Source: Intestinibaculum porci
GTDB lineage: Bacteria > Bacillota_I > Bacilli_A > Erysipelotrichales > Coprobacillaceae
NCBI RefSeq assembly: GCF_003925875.1
Contig: NZ_AP019309.1
Coordinates: forward strand, 2,976,001-3,040,000
DNA: 64,000 nt
Direction: 5' to 3'
The notes beneath the pieces are model-generated. The model was not told where the DNA came from and ran no database searches. It was given only the letters and a program-made list of their open reading frames with translations. Below, in pieces: positions 1 to 9,040 of the stretch; the stretch's first letter is position 1; each line of letters starts with the position of its first letter. A program made the position numbers and the translations under genes.

Positions 1-1005
1 GTCTTTTTTCGTCTCCTTTGACAATATGAAGGTATCGGTCATCATCACCGCAATCATCGGCGCAAAAACCGAACCAATCAGATACAGGAAATTGGTGATA
101 TTATCCATCGGATAAAGACAGGCGCCAACGGTCCCCAAAATGCTGATGACAATAGCGGCTTTCTTGCCATCCCCGCGATCATCTAAAGACTGGGTGGAAA
201 TCCCGCCCGATAAAGCATCTAAAAACGTGGTCGTGACTGTAGAAAAAACAATAATGAGTAATCCAGCGATGCCTAAGCCCGCTTTAACCATAATCGTCGC
301 AATATCCCCAGTGCCACTCATTCGTGCCGCGGCCATGCCGATCCCAAACATCCAACAGCTTGCTAAACTATAGACTATAGTGCTCACCAGTGCTGACTTT
401 TGCGGTTGCTCACAATCCACCATATAATCGCCTACTACCGGCAGCCAGGATAAAGGCATGGAAGCGGATAACTCTAACGCTGCGCCAAAGGCAATGGTCC
501 CATGAAGAGAATGCATCGTATGATGCGAGATGATGACGACACACAAAACAATACTCAAAACAAATAAGCCAAGCATCGCGATCATATTCACTTTCTCGAT
601 GGAAGAAACATCTAAAGCAATCCAGACAACCACGAGTGCGCCGATGACAATCGCCCAGATGCGCGGCGATGTATGGAAGATTGCTGTGGCACTTAAGGCG
701 CCATCATAAATCATAATCGCCGTCCAGCCAAATAGCTGTAAGACATTAAGAAAAGCAAAAAGCTTGCCGCCTTGCTTGCCAAAGGTATCCTTGACACTTT
801 CCATCGCACTCTTTTGGCGGCGAGCGCTGATTAAAGCCGCTAAGTAAAAGAGAATGCCACCAATCAGATGACCTAAGATAATCGCTAATAATCCTTTGAT
901 GAGGCCTAACGGGGCTAAGTAAGTTCCCGTTAAGATCTCGGCGATGGAAACGCCAGCGCCAAACCAGACCAGACCCTGATCACGTAATGTTACTTTATTT
1001 GTCAT
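1..1005 (-). CDS. cytX: CytX-like thiamine-precursor permease (3' end outside window)
   Basis: Membrane permease of the NCS1 (nucleobase:cation symporter) family, most like the putative hydroxymethylpyrimidine transporter CytX. The reading frame from the ATG at 1005 runs 335 codons to the window edge without a stop, with about ten hydrophobic segments. The N-terminus (MTNKVTLRDQGLVWFGAGVS) with the following EILTG is typical of the CytX branch. AAGGAG lies about 7 nt before the ATG. The start overlaps the end of the thiE-thiD gene by 11 bp, so it is the third gene of the TPP-riboswitch operon. It would import the pyrimidine precursor that ThiD phosphorylates. Substrate is inferred from context; the C-terminus is not seen. 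Confidence 0.85.
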   Translation of the reverse strand, partial: MTNKVTLRDQGLVWFGAGVSIAEILTGTYLAPLGLIKGLLAIILGHLIGGILFYLAALISARRQKSAMESVKDTFGKQGGKLFAFLNVLQLFGWTAIMIYDGALSATAIFHTSPRIWAIVIGALVVVWIALDVSSIEKVNMIAMLGLFVLSIVLCVVIISHHTMHSLHGTIAFGAALELSASMPLSWLPVVGDYMVDCEQPQKSALVSTIVYSLASCWMFGIGMAAARMSGTGDIATIMVKAGLGIAGLLIIVFSTVTTTFLDALSGGISTQSLDDRGDGKKAAIVISILGTVGACLYPMDNITNFLYLIGSVFAPMIAVMMTDTFILSKETKKD

Positions 1006-2437
1006 AAGGCATCTCCTTGAAATCATGATTTAACGGACCGCTGCCATGACCTAAATCAAGCTGCGCCGCTAAGGCATCACTTAAATACTGTTTGGCCTTG
1101 GCAATAGCACTTGTGAGGGTTTCTCCTTTAGCCAAATGCGCAGCGATGGCACTAGAGAGCGTGCAGCCGGTGCCATGGGTATTGGGATTATCTATGCGCT
1201 GGCCTTTAAACCAGACAATATCACCATCATAAAGCAGATCATTGGCATCATTAATGGCATGACCGCCTTTAAGTAAAACAGCCGTGTGATAACGCTCATA
1301 AATAGCCTGCGCAGCCGCTTCCATCTCCTGGGCATTTGAAATCGATAAGCCACTGAGAATTTCCGCTTCGGGAATATTCGGGGTAATGACCTCAGCTAAA
1401 GGAATCAGTTCTTCCTGTAAAACGTTCATCGCGTCATCGCTGATCAGTTTAGCGCCGCTGGTGGCGACCATCACCGGATCAAGGACAATATGTTTGGCCT
1501 GATAATGGATTAAACACTCTTTAATGACATGAATCAAGGCACTTTCGGAAACCATCCCAATTTTCACCGCTTCCGGGTAAATATCAGTAAAGATGGCATC
1601 AAGTTCATCACGTAAGAAGTCAGGTGTCACGTTCATCACACTTTTGACGCCTAACGTATTTTGCGCCGTTAACGCGGTGATCGCCGACATGCCATAGACA
1701 TGATTGGTAATCATCGTTTTAAGGTCCGCCTGAATGCCTGCACCGCCGCTGGCATCACTGCCAGCAATCGTTAAGGCCGTCGGCACATCACTAAGCATCT
1801 TATGGACGGCCTGTGATAATGTCTGCGTGGCTTTCGTAATATCTGAAGCTTTAAATATTTCAGAAATCACCGCTACGCCGACAATGCCGGTCCCTTTTAA
1901 AGCACGCACATTGTCATGGGTAATGCCACCAATGGCAATGACCGGAATAGAAACAGCCTCACAAATATCAATCAGCATCTGTCTAGAGACATCCTGCGCA
2001 TCGTCTTTGGAATTGGTAGGAAACACCGCCCCCACCCCTAAATAATCGGCGCCTTGCTTTTCGGCCGCAATCGCCTGCTCAACCGTTTGCGCAGAAACAC
2101 CTAAGATTTTATGGGGACCGATCAGTTTACGTACATCCTGGCAGTTCATATCTTCCTGCCCCACATGCACCCCATCTACGTCCGTTTCCATCGCTAAAGC
2201 CACATCATCATCAATGACAAAAGGAACATCATGTTTATGACATAAGGTTTTAATGTGAGCAATTTCCTCTAATAACGCCGCCTTTGAAATCGTTGGCCCA
2301 TCTTTTTCTCTTAACTGAATAAACGTGGCCCCGCCCGCAATCGCTTCTTTGACCGCTTCATATAAAGACTTGCCTTGTAAATAGCAGCGCGTGGTGACGG
2401 CATAAACCTGTAAACTAGCGGATTTCATAGCGGGCAC
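995..2437 (-). CDS. thiED: Bifunctional thiamine-phosphate synthase / HMP(-P) kinase (ThiE-ThiD fusion)
   Basis: Two complete thiamine enzymes in one chain of about 480 residues. Residues ~10-210 are ThiE (TIM barrel, with IQLREKDG and GVGAVFPT). It joins HMP-PP and thiazole phosphate into thiamine phosphate. Residues ~218-480 are ThiD, a ribokinase-fold kinase with TIAGSDASGGAGIQADLKT near its start and THGTGCTLSSA near its end, which makes HMP-PP. The longest frame starts at a GTG (2437). An ATG three codons later (2428), preceded by AGGTG, is an equally good start. Both overlap the end of thiM, implying translational coupling. The fusion order ThiE then ThiD is known but less common than separate genes. 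Confidence 0.95.
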   Translation of the reverse strand: MPAMKSASLQVYAVTTRCYLQGKSLYEAVKEAIAGGATFIQLREKDGPTISKAALLEEIAHIKTLCHKHDVPFVIDDDVALAMETDVDGVHVGQEDMNCQDVRKLIGPHKILGVSAQTVEQAIAAEKQGADYLGVGAVFPTNSKDDAQDVSRQMLIDICEAVSIPVIAIGGITHDNVRALKGTGIVGVAVISEIFKASDITKATQTLSQAVHKMLSDVPTALTIAGSDASGGAGIQADLKTMITNHVYGMSAITALTAQNTLGVKSVMNVTPDFLRDELDAIFTDIYPEAVKIGMVSESALIHVIKECLIHYQAKHIVLDPVMVATSGAKLISDDAMNVLQEELIPLAEVITPNIPEAEILSGLSISNAQEMEAAAQAIYERYHTAVLLKGGHAINDANDLLYDGDIVWFKGQRIDNPNTHGTGCTLSSAIAAHLAKGETLTSAIAKAKQYLSDALAAQLDLGHGSGPLNHDFKEMPYDK

Positions 2438-3236
2438 CTGCCTTTAAAGTTTTTTCATCCATTAGGGATATCGCATCAATGATATGGTCACGATAAGAAC
2501 TGTTACCTTCATAAGAGGCCAAATGTGACAGACCAATTTCCCCAGCTAAGCCCATCACCATCGTCGCCGCTGCGCAGGCTTCTAAAGGATGCTCTTTATT
2601 AGCGGCTAAATAGGCACACATTAACCCAGATAACATGCAGCCAGTGCCAGTAATCCCTGACATCGCCTTAGTGCCATTGGTAATAACATAACACTGCTGA
2701 TCATCAGCGACCAAATCGATGGCTCCCGTCATGGCAACAATACAGTTTCTCTCATGCGCATAATCTTTCACAAAAGTGATCATTTGATCCAGATTATCCG
2801 CTGTCACAACATCCGCGGCGCTGGCATCAACTCCATGGGTATCCGCGCTTTGCAAAGCTAAAGCTTTTAATTCTGAGACATTCCCGCGAATGACATCAAA
2901 ATGCGTTTCCGCTAATAATGAAAGCGCCGTATCGGTGCGCAAATGACTGGCACCGGCCCCAACCGGATCCAGCAACAAAGCATGGTGCAGAAAGGCAGCT
3001 TTCTTACCGGCGACTTTCATCGCTTCAATCGTTCTGGTATTGAGGGTGCCAATATTAATATTGAGGCCCTGGCAGATACTTGTAATCTCTTCGACTTCTA
3101 AGACTTCATCAGCCATAATCGGACTCGCACCGCAGGCTAATTCGACATTAGCCACATCATTCACCGTGACATAGTTGGTGATGTTGTGAATTAAGGGATG
3201 ATTTTCGCGTACGTTTTTCAAACATTCTTCAATCAT
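2415..3236 (-). CDS. thiM: Hydroxyethylthiazole kinase ThiM
   Basis: 273-residue salvage kinase that phosphorylates 4-methyl-5-(2-hydroxyethyl)thiazole, supplying the thiazole half for ThiE. Recognised by NPLIHNITNYVTVND near the N-terminus, LDPVGAGAS in the middle and the anion-hole/catalytic loop GITGTGCMLSGL near residue 200. Length is normal for the family. GGAGG lies 8 nt before the ATG. First gene of the thiM-thiED-cytX operon. With no thiC, thiG or thiazole-synthesis genes nearby, the operon looks like salvage rather than complete synthesis. The upstream TPP riboswitch and terminator indicate repression by thiamine pyrophosphate. Confidence 0.95.
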   Translation of the reverse strand: MIEECLKNVRENHPLIHNITNYVTVNDVANVELACGASPIMADEVLEVEEITSICQGLNINIGTLNTRTIEAMKVAGKKAAFLHHALLLDPVGAGASHLRTDTALSLLAETHFDVIRGNVSELKALALQSADTHGVDASAADVVTADNLDQMITFVKDYAHERNCIVAMTGAIDLVADDQQCYVITNGTKAMSGITGTGCMLSGLMCAYLAANKEHPLEACAAATMVMGLAGEIGLSHLASYEGNSSYRDHIIDAISLMDEKTLKAGARYEIR

Positions 3237-3257
3237 TTTCTTTCCTCCAAATGAAAA

Positions 3258-3285
3258 CGGATAGACACCAAAAGACGTCTATCCG
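3258..3285 (-). terminator. Expression-platform terminator of the TPP riboswitch
   Basis: A 9-bp perfect stem (CGGATAGAC / GTCTATCCG) with a 10-nt loop, followed on the minus strand by TTTTC. It sits between the TPP aptamer and the thiM ribosome site, where an intrinsic terminator would give transcriptional OFF control when TPP binds. Confidence 0.85.
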
Positions 3286-3294
3286 TGCTAAAAC

Positions 3295-3384
3295 GCGTAT
3301 ATCCCTCCGTTGGCATTATCCAAATCAGGTTATGGGTCTGAACGCACAGTTCACTCTCAGCCGGTTTGCCAGCTCCCCTGTTTT
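3295..3384 (-). ncRNA. TPP riboswitch (THI element)
   Basis: The minus strand carries the conserved THI-box pieces in order: ACAGGGGAGC, GGCTGAGAG, ACCC, AACCTGAT, GGATAATGCCA and CGGAGGGA. This is the classic TPP aptamer, lying about 60 nt upstream of thiM with a terminator stem between them. It should switch off the thiM-thiED-cytX operon when thiamine pyrophosphate is plentiful. Confidence 0.97.
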
Positions 3385-3587
3385 CTCTTTCAGTATAAGG
3401 TGACCACTTATTTGTGTCAACGCTTTCTTAAAAATCACGACTTTATAAGGAATCACTTTTAAGGAAAATACGTATCTTGTATACAGTATTTTAGTTAATT
3501 CAATAATTTTTTATCACTTTTACAAATATAAAAAGCAGCGATGAAAAGGTGCTTTTTCACATTTATGTTTAATATTATCTTATTATG

Positions 3588-3629
3588 ATGATAATTTATT
3601 ATTGAATTTAGAAATAATAAGAGTAGAAT
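3588..3629 (+). promoter_or_regulatory. Promoter with 18-bp element shared with the paralogous binding-protein gene
   Basis: ATGATAATTTATTATTGA (3588-3605) is identical to 16096-16113 upstream of the second binding-protein gene. The -35 (TTGAAT, 3602-3607) overlaps its end, with a 16-bp spacer to the -10 TAGAAT (3624-3629). The element has inverted ATAAT/ATTAT arms, so it could be an operator, for example for an ArgR/AhrC-like repressor. The regulator's identity is a guess. Confidence 0.6.
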
Positions 3630-3663
3630 ACAAGGCATAGAAATAAACAAAGGGGGAATTTCA

Positions 3664-4428
3664 ATGAATCGTTTTCTAAAGTTGAGTATTGCCGGCGCAC
3701 TTGCTTGCACCATGGCCGGATGCGGAACTAGTGCTTCGAGTGGTAAAAAGACCGTCACCATCAACGTGGCCATCGCGCCAGATTATGCACCTTATGAATC
3801 ACTTAATAAGCAAGGGAAAATTGTTGGCTTTGATGCCGATATGATTAAGCTTTTCCCATCTTACTTAAATACTTCGACTACAACCTATAAATTTAAATAC
3901 AATCAGATGTCTTTCGATAACATCATCACCCAGCTCCAGGCTAATCAGGCTGACGTCGGGATTTCTGGTTTCAGTTATAACAAGAAACGTAAAGTATCTT
4001 GGTCAACGCCTTATGCAGCGACGGCGCAGATGGCTGTTGTGAATAAAGGATCTGGCATAAAAACCTTAAAAGATCTCGAAGGGAAAAAGTTAGCGGCCCA
4101 GACCGGTTCTACAGGTGAAGAAGCGGCCAAGAAAGTCAAAGGAGCCACTGTTTCTTCCGTTTCTAATGCCCAGGAAAACTTCCCGGCTTTAAAAGCCAAA
4201 CAGTTTGATGCCGTCATCGTCGAATTAGCCGTCGCAAAAAAATATGCGAAAGCTCAAGGCTTTGATATCATGCCACAGTCTTTAAAAGATGAAAAGAACT
4301 ATATCGTGGCCAAGCAAGGCAATACCAAGATGATCAACTTAATGAACAAAGCTTTAAAGAAATTCCTAGCTTCGAAAGATTATAAACGTTTAACCGACAA
4401 ATATGGTCTTAAGCCGCTAGAGAAATAA
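3664..4428 (+). CDS. Polar amino acid ABC transporter, substrate-binding lipoprotein
   Basis: 254-residue extracellular solute-binding protein family 3 lipoprotein. The signal peptide ends in the lipobox MAGC (Cys about residue 20). The mature part has VAIAPDYAPYESL, IVGFDADMIKLFP, QADVGISGFSY and LEGKKLAAQTGSTGEEAAKK, typical of glutamine/arginine/histidine-type binding proteins. AGGGGG lies before the ATG. Permease and ATPase genes follow, so this is the uptake module of the operon. The operon enzymes suggest arginine or a derivative as substrate, which is inference. A near-identical orphan copy sits at 16170. Confidence 0.93.
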   Translation: MNRFLKLSIAGALACTMAGCGTSASSGKKTVTINVAIAPDYAPYESLNKQGKIVGFDADMIKLFPSYLNTSTTTYKFKYNQMSFDNIITQLQANQADVGISGFSYNKKRKVSWSTPYAATAQMAVVNKGSGIKTLKDLEGKKLAAQTGSTGEEAAKKVKGATVSSVSNAQENFPALKAKQFDAVIVELAVAKKYAKAQGFDIMPQSLKDEKNYIVAKQGNTKMINLMNKALKKFLASKDYKRLTDKYGLKPLEK

Positions 4429-4447
4429 CAATCCGAGGGGGTATTCT

Positions 4448-5131
4448 ATGTTTCCAGCATTAGGACAAATATTTACACCATCTAATCTGCTTTACTATTT
4501 TCAGTTTGCACTCATCTCGCTAGGCTTAGCCGCGATCTCCTTAGCGATCGGCTTTGTCTTAGCGGTGCTGTTACAGGCGATGCGCATGTCTAGTAAGAAA
4601 GTGCTCAATGCTATTTCAACCTTCTATATTGAAGTCATTCGCGGGACGCCAATGTTAGTGCAAATTTCTTATATTTTTACTGTCATCCCTTTAATTATCG
4701 GTCAGATCACCGGCAGCGTCATTCGCCCGAACCAGTATCTGATCGGGGTGATTGCGATGAGTATGAACACCGCTGCTTACCAGGCAGAATTTATCCGTTC
4801 CGGCATTAATGGGGTGGCGAAAGGACAATGGGAAGCCTGCTCCACCTTAGGGTTATCCAAAGCGGATACCTTACGTTTTATTATCCTGCCTCAGGCTGTG
4901 AAACTGATTATCCCCACGTTAGTCAATGAATTCGTCGTTTTGATTAAGGATACATCCTTATTAGCGACGATTGGTGCCGTCGAATTATTCCAGGCCAGCA
5001 AGAATATCGGGAATACCTACTATGACTACATGTCAGCTTATACTTTAGTCATTCCCTTCTATCTTGTCATGACTTTAACGATTTCTTACTTATCAAGAAA
5101 ATTAGAAAAGAGGTTATCTGCCAGTGACTAA
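4448..5131 (+). CDS. Amino acid ABC transporter permease (HisM/GlnP type)
   Basis: 227-residue inner-membrane permease with about five membrane segments. It contains the HisM/GlnP signature [12 protein letters not shown] and the EAA cytoplasmic loop ([20 protein letters not shown]) that contacts the ATPase. It follows the binding-protein gene by 19 nt and overlaps the ATPase gene by 8 bp. As a single permease gene it would form a homodimer in the membrane. Role: polar amino acid import with the flanking genes. Confidence 0.95.
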   Translation: MFPALGQIFTPSNLLYYFQFALISLGLAAISLAIGFVLAVLLQAMRMSSKKVLNAISTFYIEVIRGTPMLVQISYIFTVIPLIIGQITGSVIRPNQYLIGVIAMSMNTAAYQAEFIRSGINGVAKGQWEACSTLGLSKADTLRFIILPQAVKLIIPTLVNEFVVLIKDTSLLATIGAVELFQASKNIGNTYYDYMSAYTLVIPFYLVMTLTISYLSRKLEKRLSASD

Positions 5132-5867
5132 TGCAAAAACAATGATCAAAGTTGATCATATTTCCAAATATTTTGGCCCCTTAAAGGCTTTAAACGACGT
5201 CTCTTTAGAATTACATAAAGGCGAAATCGTCGTTTTGATCGGACCTTCCGGATCGGGGAAATCGACCCTGATTCGCGCTATTAACGGCTTAGAAAAGCCT
5301 GAAGAAGGCAAAATCTATATCGAGGATCAGCTCTATGATCCGAAAAACAAAAAATACGCAGCCCAGCGTATGAAAATGGGCTTCGTCTTCCAGCACTTCA
5401 ACTTATTTCCAAATAAGACTGTGTTAGAAAATCTCACCTTAGCGCAGATTCGTGTTCTCAAGCGCAGTGAAGTTACGGCGAGCGAAATCGCGATGAAATA
5501 TTTAAAACGGGTCGGCCTTGATGATAAAGCTTCACAGTATCCTAACAAACTCTCTGGTGGTCAGAAACAGCGTGTAGCCATTGCCCGCAGCTTATGCATG
5601 AATCCAGAAATCATGTTATTCGATGAACCAACGAGTGCCTTAGATCCCGAAATGGTGGAAGAAGTTTTAGAGGTTATGCAGGATTTAGGCAAAGAAGGCA
5701 TGACAATGATCATCGTCACCCATGAAATGGGCTTTGCCCGCACCGTTGCCGATCGCGTTATTTTCTTGGAAAACGGATCCATCGTGGAAGAAAATACCGC
5801 CGAAGCGTTCTTCGATCACCCAGCTAGTGATCGAGCCAAATTATTCTTAAGTAAAGTCATGCATTGA
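5124..5867 (+). CDS. Amino acid ABC transporter ATPase (GlnQ/HisP type)
   Basis: 247-residue ATPase with Walker [10 protein letters not shown] (about residues 40-48), Q-loop [16 protein letters not shown], signature [15 protein letters not shown], Walker [15 protein letters not shown] and switch histidine VTHEMGFAR. All catalytic motifs are intact. The start is a GTG inside the permease stop region, with AGAGG upstream. An in-frame ATG 18 nt on is a possible alternative. It powers uptake by the preceding permease. Confidence 0.95.
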   Translation: MTNAKTMIKVDHISKYFGPLKALNDVSLELHKGEIVVLIGPSGSGKSTLIRAINGLEKPEEGKIYIEDQLYDPKNKKYAAQRMKMGFVFQHFNLFPNKTVLENLTLAQIRVLKRSEVTASEIAMKYLKRVGLDDKASQYPNKLSGGQKQRVAIARSLCMNPEIMLFDEPTSALDPEMVEEVLEVMQDLGKEGMTMIIVTHEMGFARTVADRVIFLENGSIVEENTAEAFFDHPASDRAKLFLSKVMH

Positions 5868-5899
5868 TAATTGTATACATATACGAGGGAGGGATGATC

Positions 5900-6547
5900 A
5901 TGCAGACGATTGGACGCAAAGAATCACTATCAACATTAGCTTATCAATCTATCAAAAATGCGATTATCTCCGGCGAGTTCCGTCCCGGGGCCTGCTTAAA
6001 AGAAGAAGATCTTTCCAAAGCCTTAGCGATCTCGCGCACGCCTGTTCGTGAAGCTTTAAGACAGCTCCACTACGATCATTTGATCGAAAAAGATCACTCC
6101 CATAATTTTACTGTTTCTAATATCACTCCAGAGGATATTTCCCAGGCTTTAGAACTGCGTCGCGTGATGGAATCTTACTGTGCGAAAGAGTGGGCAAAAT
6201 CCATTACGGAACGTGATCTGCAGAAATTACAAAAGTATTATGATAAACAGACTCAGGCTTTAGAAAAGAGTGACTTTGAGAACTTCTTAAAATATGAAGA
6301 GAAGTTTCACAGTGCCATTATTCACAGTAAAAACAATCAGTATTTTGATGATTACTTAGCGCAGATTGAACTGCTTCAGAAACGCTTTCTGATCCTCTCA
6401 GGATCACTCAAACCTAACGCCCTGGAGGCGATGAAAGAGCACCAGGCTTTACTTGATGCCCTCGCCGCTCATGACGCTGAAAAAGCGCAAGAAGCGATGG
6501 ACAGACATATTTGTAACGTAGAAAAACGTTTATTGGAGGAGGACTAA
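5900..6547 (+). CDS. GntR family (FCD/FadR-type) transcriptional regulator
   Basis: About 215 residues. The N-terminal winged helix has YQSIKNAIISGEFRPGACLKE and the recognition segment LAISRTPVREALRQL. The C-terminal all-helical FCD ligand domain has EKFHSAI and EHQALLDALAAHDAEKAQ, giving His residues that bind metal or ligand in this family. The open frame extends upstream to 5864, but GAGGGAGGG (5885-5893) fits the ATG at 5900. FCD regulators usually sense an acid or amino acid intermediate of the operon they sit in. Its position between transporter and enzymes suggests it controls this operon. Confidence 0.9.
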   Translation: MQTIGRKESLSTLAYQSIKNAIISGEFRPGACLKEEDLSKALAISRTPVREALRQLHYDHLIEKDHSHNFTVSNITPEDISQALELRRVMESYCAKEWAKSITERDLQKLQKYYDKQTQALEKSDFENFLKYEEKFHSAIIHSKNNQYFDDYLAQIELLQKRFLILSGSLKPNALEAMKEHQALLDALAAHDAEKAQEAMDRHICNVEKRLLEED

Positions 6548-6550
6548 GAT

Positions 6551-8188
6551 ATGAAAGAAGAAATCGAAACATTAACCAAAAAGCTCGTTTCTATTTGTTC
6601 GGTTAATGGCTCAGATGGCGGCGAAAAAGCCATCGCCGATTATATCGAAAGTTATTTACAGAAGATCCCTTATTTTAGAAAACATCCCGATCGGATCATC
6701 ATCCAGCCGTTAAAAGATGATGCCCTGCAAAGACGCAATGTTATGGCCCTTTTGCTGGGAGAAAAGGATGACAATCCCCATACCCTGATCTGGCATGGGC
6801 ATATGGATACCGTCGGCGTGGATGATTATAAGAGCCTTAAGCCTTATGCCTTTGATCCTGACGCCTTAGAAAAAGCCTTGCATCAGATGACTTTACCAAA
6901 AGAAATGCAGGCAGATTTGGATTCGGGGGATTACTTATTTGGCCGCGGGGCTTTAGATATGAAAAGCGGCGACGCGGTCTTCCTCGTTTTATTAAAGCAC
7001 TTAGCAGAAAATGTCTCTGAGCTGAGTGGAAATATTCTTCTTTCTATTAATCCCGTCGAAGAAAATCGCCATCAAGGTATTATTGAAGAAACACCGATTC
7101 TCATGTCTTTAAAAGAAACTTATCATTTAGAGTATGTCGCAGCGATCAATAATGACTATACCTGTCCGCTTTATCCTGATGATCCACATCATTACGTCTA
7201 CATGGGAACCGTCGGAAAACTTTTACCCTGTTTCTATATTCAGGGAAAGGAAACCCATGTCGGTCAGCCTTTTGAAGGCTTCGATGCCTCCCGCATTGCG
7301 GCGAAGTTAGTTGATCGCATCACCTTAAATACCGATTTCTTAGATGTTTATAACGATGAATATACCCTGCCGCCGATGGTGCTGAAGATGAAAGATCTCA
7401 AGGATAGCTATAATGTGCAGACAGCTTTTGATAGCTTTGTCTATTTCAATTATCTGGTTCATAATGAAGAAATTACCGAGACCATTCCGAAGTTTACCAA
7501 AGTGGCTCAGGAGATTCTCGATGAAGAACTTGATTACTTAAATACGCAGTATCAGAAGTTCTGCCGACTCACTCATACCAGCTACACCCCTTATACCTTT
7601 CATCCAAAGGTTTATACCTTTGCCCAGTTAAAAGAAAAGTATTTGGAGACGTTTGATCACGATCATTACAGCGAGTTAGAAAAGATTGCGGCGATTCTTA
7701 ATGAGCGCGGCGAAGATCAGCGAGAGATTCCCATCTCAATGGTCAAGAGTATGCTTAATGAATTAGCCATTAATGATCCGGTGATTGTCTTATACTTTGC
7801 GGCGCCGTATTGTCCTCACAATACTTTAAAAGATGAAGATGGGCAGGAAAAAGCATTAAAAGATAAATTGACCCAGATGGTCAAAAACTTTGGTGAAAAA
7901 GTGCATCTGGATTATAAAGTTCTCCAGTTCTTCCCTTCCTTATCGGATAGCTCTTATATCAAGATTGATGATTCCAATGAATCTATTACCGCTTTGCAGG
8001 AGAACTTCCCAGCGATGAAATATCTCTACAACCTTGATACGACGACAATGAAAGCCTTAAATATTCCGGCTTTAGACTTTGGCGTTTATGGCAAAGATGC
8101 TCATAAATGGATGGAACGCGTCTATAAGCCTTACAGTTTTGAAGTTTTACCACAACTCATTTTAGAAGCAGTTCATACATTACTTTAG
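6551..8188 (+). CDS. M20-family hydrolase, RocB-like arginine-utilisation protein
   Basis: 545-residue M20 metallohydrolase of the long RocB type. Metal-binding motifs are visible: WHGHMDTVG (His-x-Asp), FGRGALDMKSG (bridging Asp) and NPVEENRHQG (Glu-Glu), with a late histidine in GKDAHKW. GGAGGAGG lies 8 nt before the ATG. RocB belongs to arginine catabolic clusters in Bacillus and relatives, where an amide- or ureido-cleaving role is suspected. After the deiminase-fold enzyme, cleavage of citrulline to ornithine would be a logical step, but that is inference. The next gene's ribosome site overlaps this stop. Confidence 0.8.
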   Translation: MKEEIETLTKKLVSICSVNGSDGGEKAIADYIESYLQKIPYFRKHPDRIIIQPLKDDALQRRNVMALLLGEKDDNPHTLIWHGHMDTVGVDDYKSLKPYAFDPDALEKALHQMTLPKEMQADLDSGDYLFGRGALDMKSGDAVFLVLLKHLAENVSELSGNILLSINPVEENRHQGIIEETPILMSLKETYHLEYVAAINNDYTCPLYPDDPHHYVYMGTVGKLLPCFYIQGKETHVGQPFEGFDASRIAAKLVDRITLNTDFLDVYNDEYTLPPMVLKMKDLKDSYNVQTAFDSFVYFNYLVHNEEITETIPKFTKVAQEILDEELDYLNTQYQKFCRLTHTSYTPYTFHPKVYTFAQLKEKYLETFDHDHYSELEKIAAILNERGEDQREIPISMVKSMLNELAINDPVIVLYFAAPYCPHNTLKDEDGQEKALKDKLTQMVKNFGEKVHLDYKVLQFFPSLSDSSYIKIDDSNESITALQENFPAMKYLYNLDTTTMKALNIPALDFGVYGKDAHKWMERVYKPYSFEVLPQLILEAVHTLL

Positions 8189-8202
8189 AGGGGGTATTGA
8201 TT

Positions 8203-9039
8203 ATGTATGTCACCAATGGTACTGATGTTTTAACAAGAGTGCTGGTTTCTAAGCCAGATTACTTAAAAGCTGCGCGAATTAATGAAATCGCCAAAAGATG
8301 GGATTTAGATCTCGATCTGGAAAAGATGAAAAAAGAGCACCAGCTCTTCACCGATGCTTATGCCAAAGCCGGCGTTAAAGTGGAATACTTAGATAGTGAT
8401 CCAAAGCGTCCAAACTCTGTTTTCTCGCGAGACTTTGGCGGCTGTGTCCGGGAAGGTTACGTGATGGGCCGGTTCAAATTACCGATCCGTTATAAAGAAC
8501 ATGAAGATTATAAAAAGAAAATGGCGGATTTAGGCATTCCTTGTTTAGGCGAAGTCAAACATGGCTTCTTCGAAGGCGGCGACTTCATGTTTATCAATGA
8601 TCATACGATTGCTATTGGCATGCTTGATCGCACCAATGAAGAAGGCTTTGAAGAATTAAAAGCCATTCTCAATCCCTTAGGTTATGCGTTAATTCCGGTC
8701 AAAGCCGATCCTCGTTATTTGCATTTGGATATGTGTTTTAACTTAGTCGATCCCACCATTGCCGTGGCCTATGTCGATGGCTTGCCTAAAGAATTTATAG
8801 CCCGAATGCAAGATTTAGGCATCCGCTTTGTGACCGTGGAAGAAGAAGATATCTTCCATCATGGCTGCAATCTCCAGGCTATTGGGGATCACCGCGTTCT
8901 CTCCTTAGCCTCTAATAAAAAGGTGAATAAACAGTTAACTGAAATGGGCATGCAGGTCATTGAATTAGAGATTACGGAAATCTTAAAAGCCGGCGGCGGA
9001 CCACATTGCATGAGCTTTCCGCTAGAAAGAAGGAAATAA
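8203..9039 (+). CDS. Dimethylargininase / arginine-deiminase-fold guanidine hydrolase
   Basis: About 278 residues of the amidinotransferase (GME) superfamily, close to dimethylarginine dimethylaminohydrolases. Key positions are visible: SRDFGGC, FFEGGDFMF, the histidine motif LHLDMCFN and the nucleophilic cysteine in GGGPHCMSFPLERRK at the C-terminus. These enzymes remove the imino nitrogen from arginine or methylated arginine to give citrulline and an amine or ammonia. The ATG at 8203 has GAGGGGG 8 nt upstream and is preferred over the in-frame TTG at 8197. Exact substrate (arginine, methylarginine or another guanidine) is not determined. Confidence 0.85.
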   Translation: MYVTNGTDVLTRVLVSKPDYLKAARINEIAKRWDLDLDLEKMKKEHQLFTDAYAKAGVKVEYLDSDPKRPNSVFSRDFGGCVREGYVMGRFKLPIRYKEHEDYKKKMADLGIPCLGEVKHGFFEGGDFMFINDHTIAIGMLDRTNEEGFEELKAILNPLGYALIPVKADPRYLHLDMCFNLVDPTIAVAYVDGLPKEFIARMQDLGIRFVTVEEEDIFHHGCNLQAIGDHRVLSLASNKKVNKQLTEMGMQVIELEITEILKAGGGPHCMSFPLERRK

Positions 9040-9040
9040 T

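Noticed and set aside
3495-3773. Minus-strand open frame across the binding-protein promoter
   Set aside because: It overlaps a clear promoter and the start of a well-supported lipoprotein gene on the other strand, lacks a ribosome site and resembles no protein.
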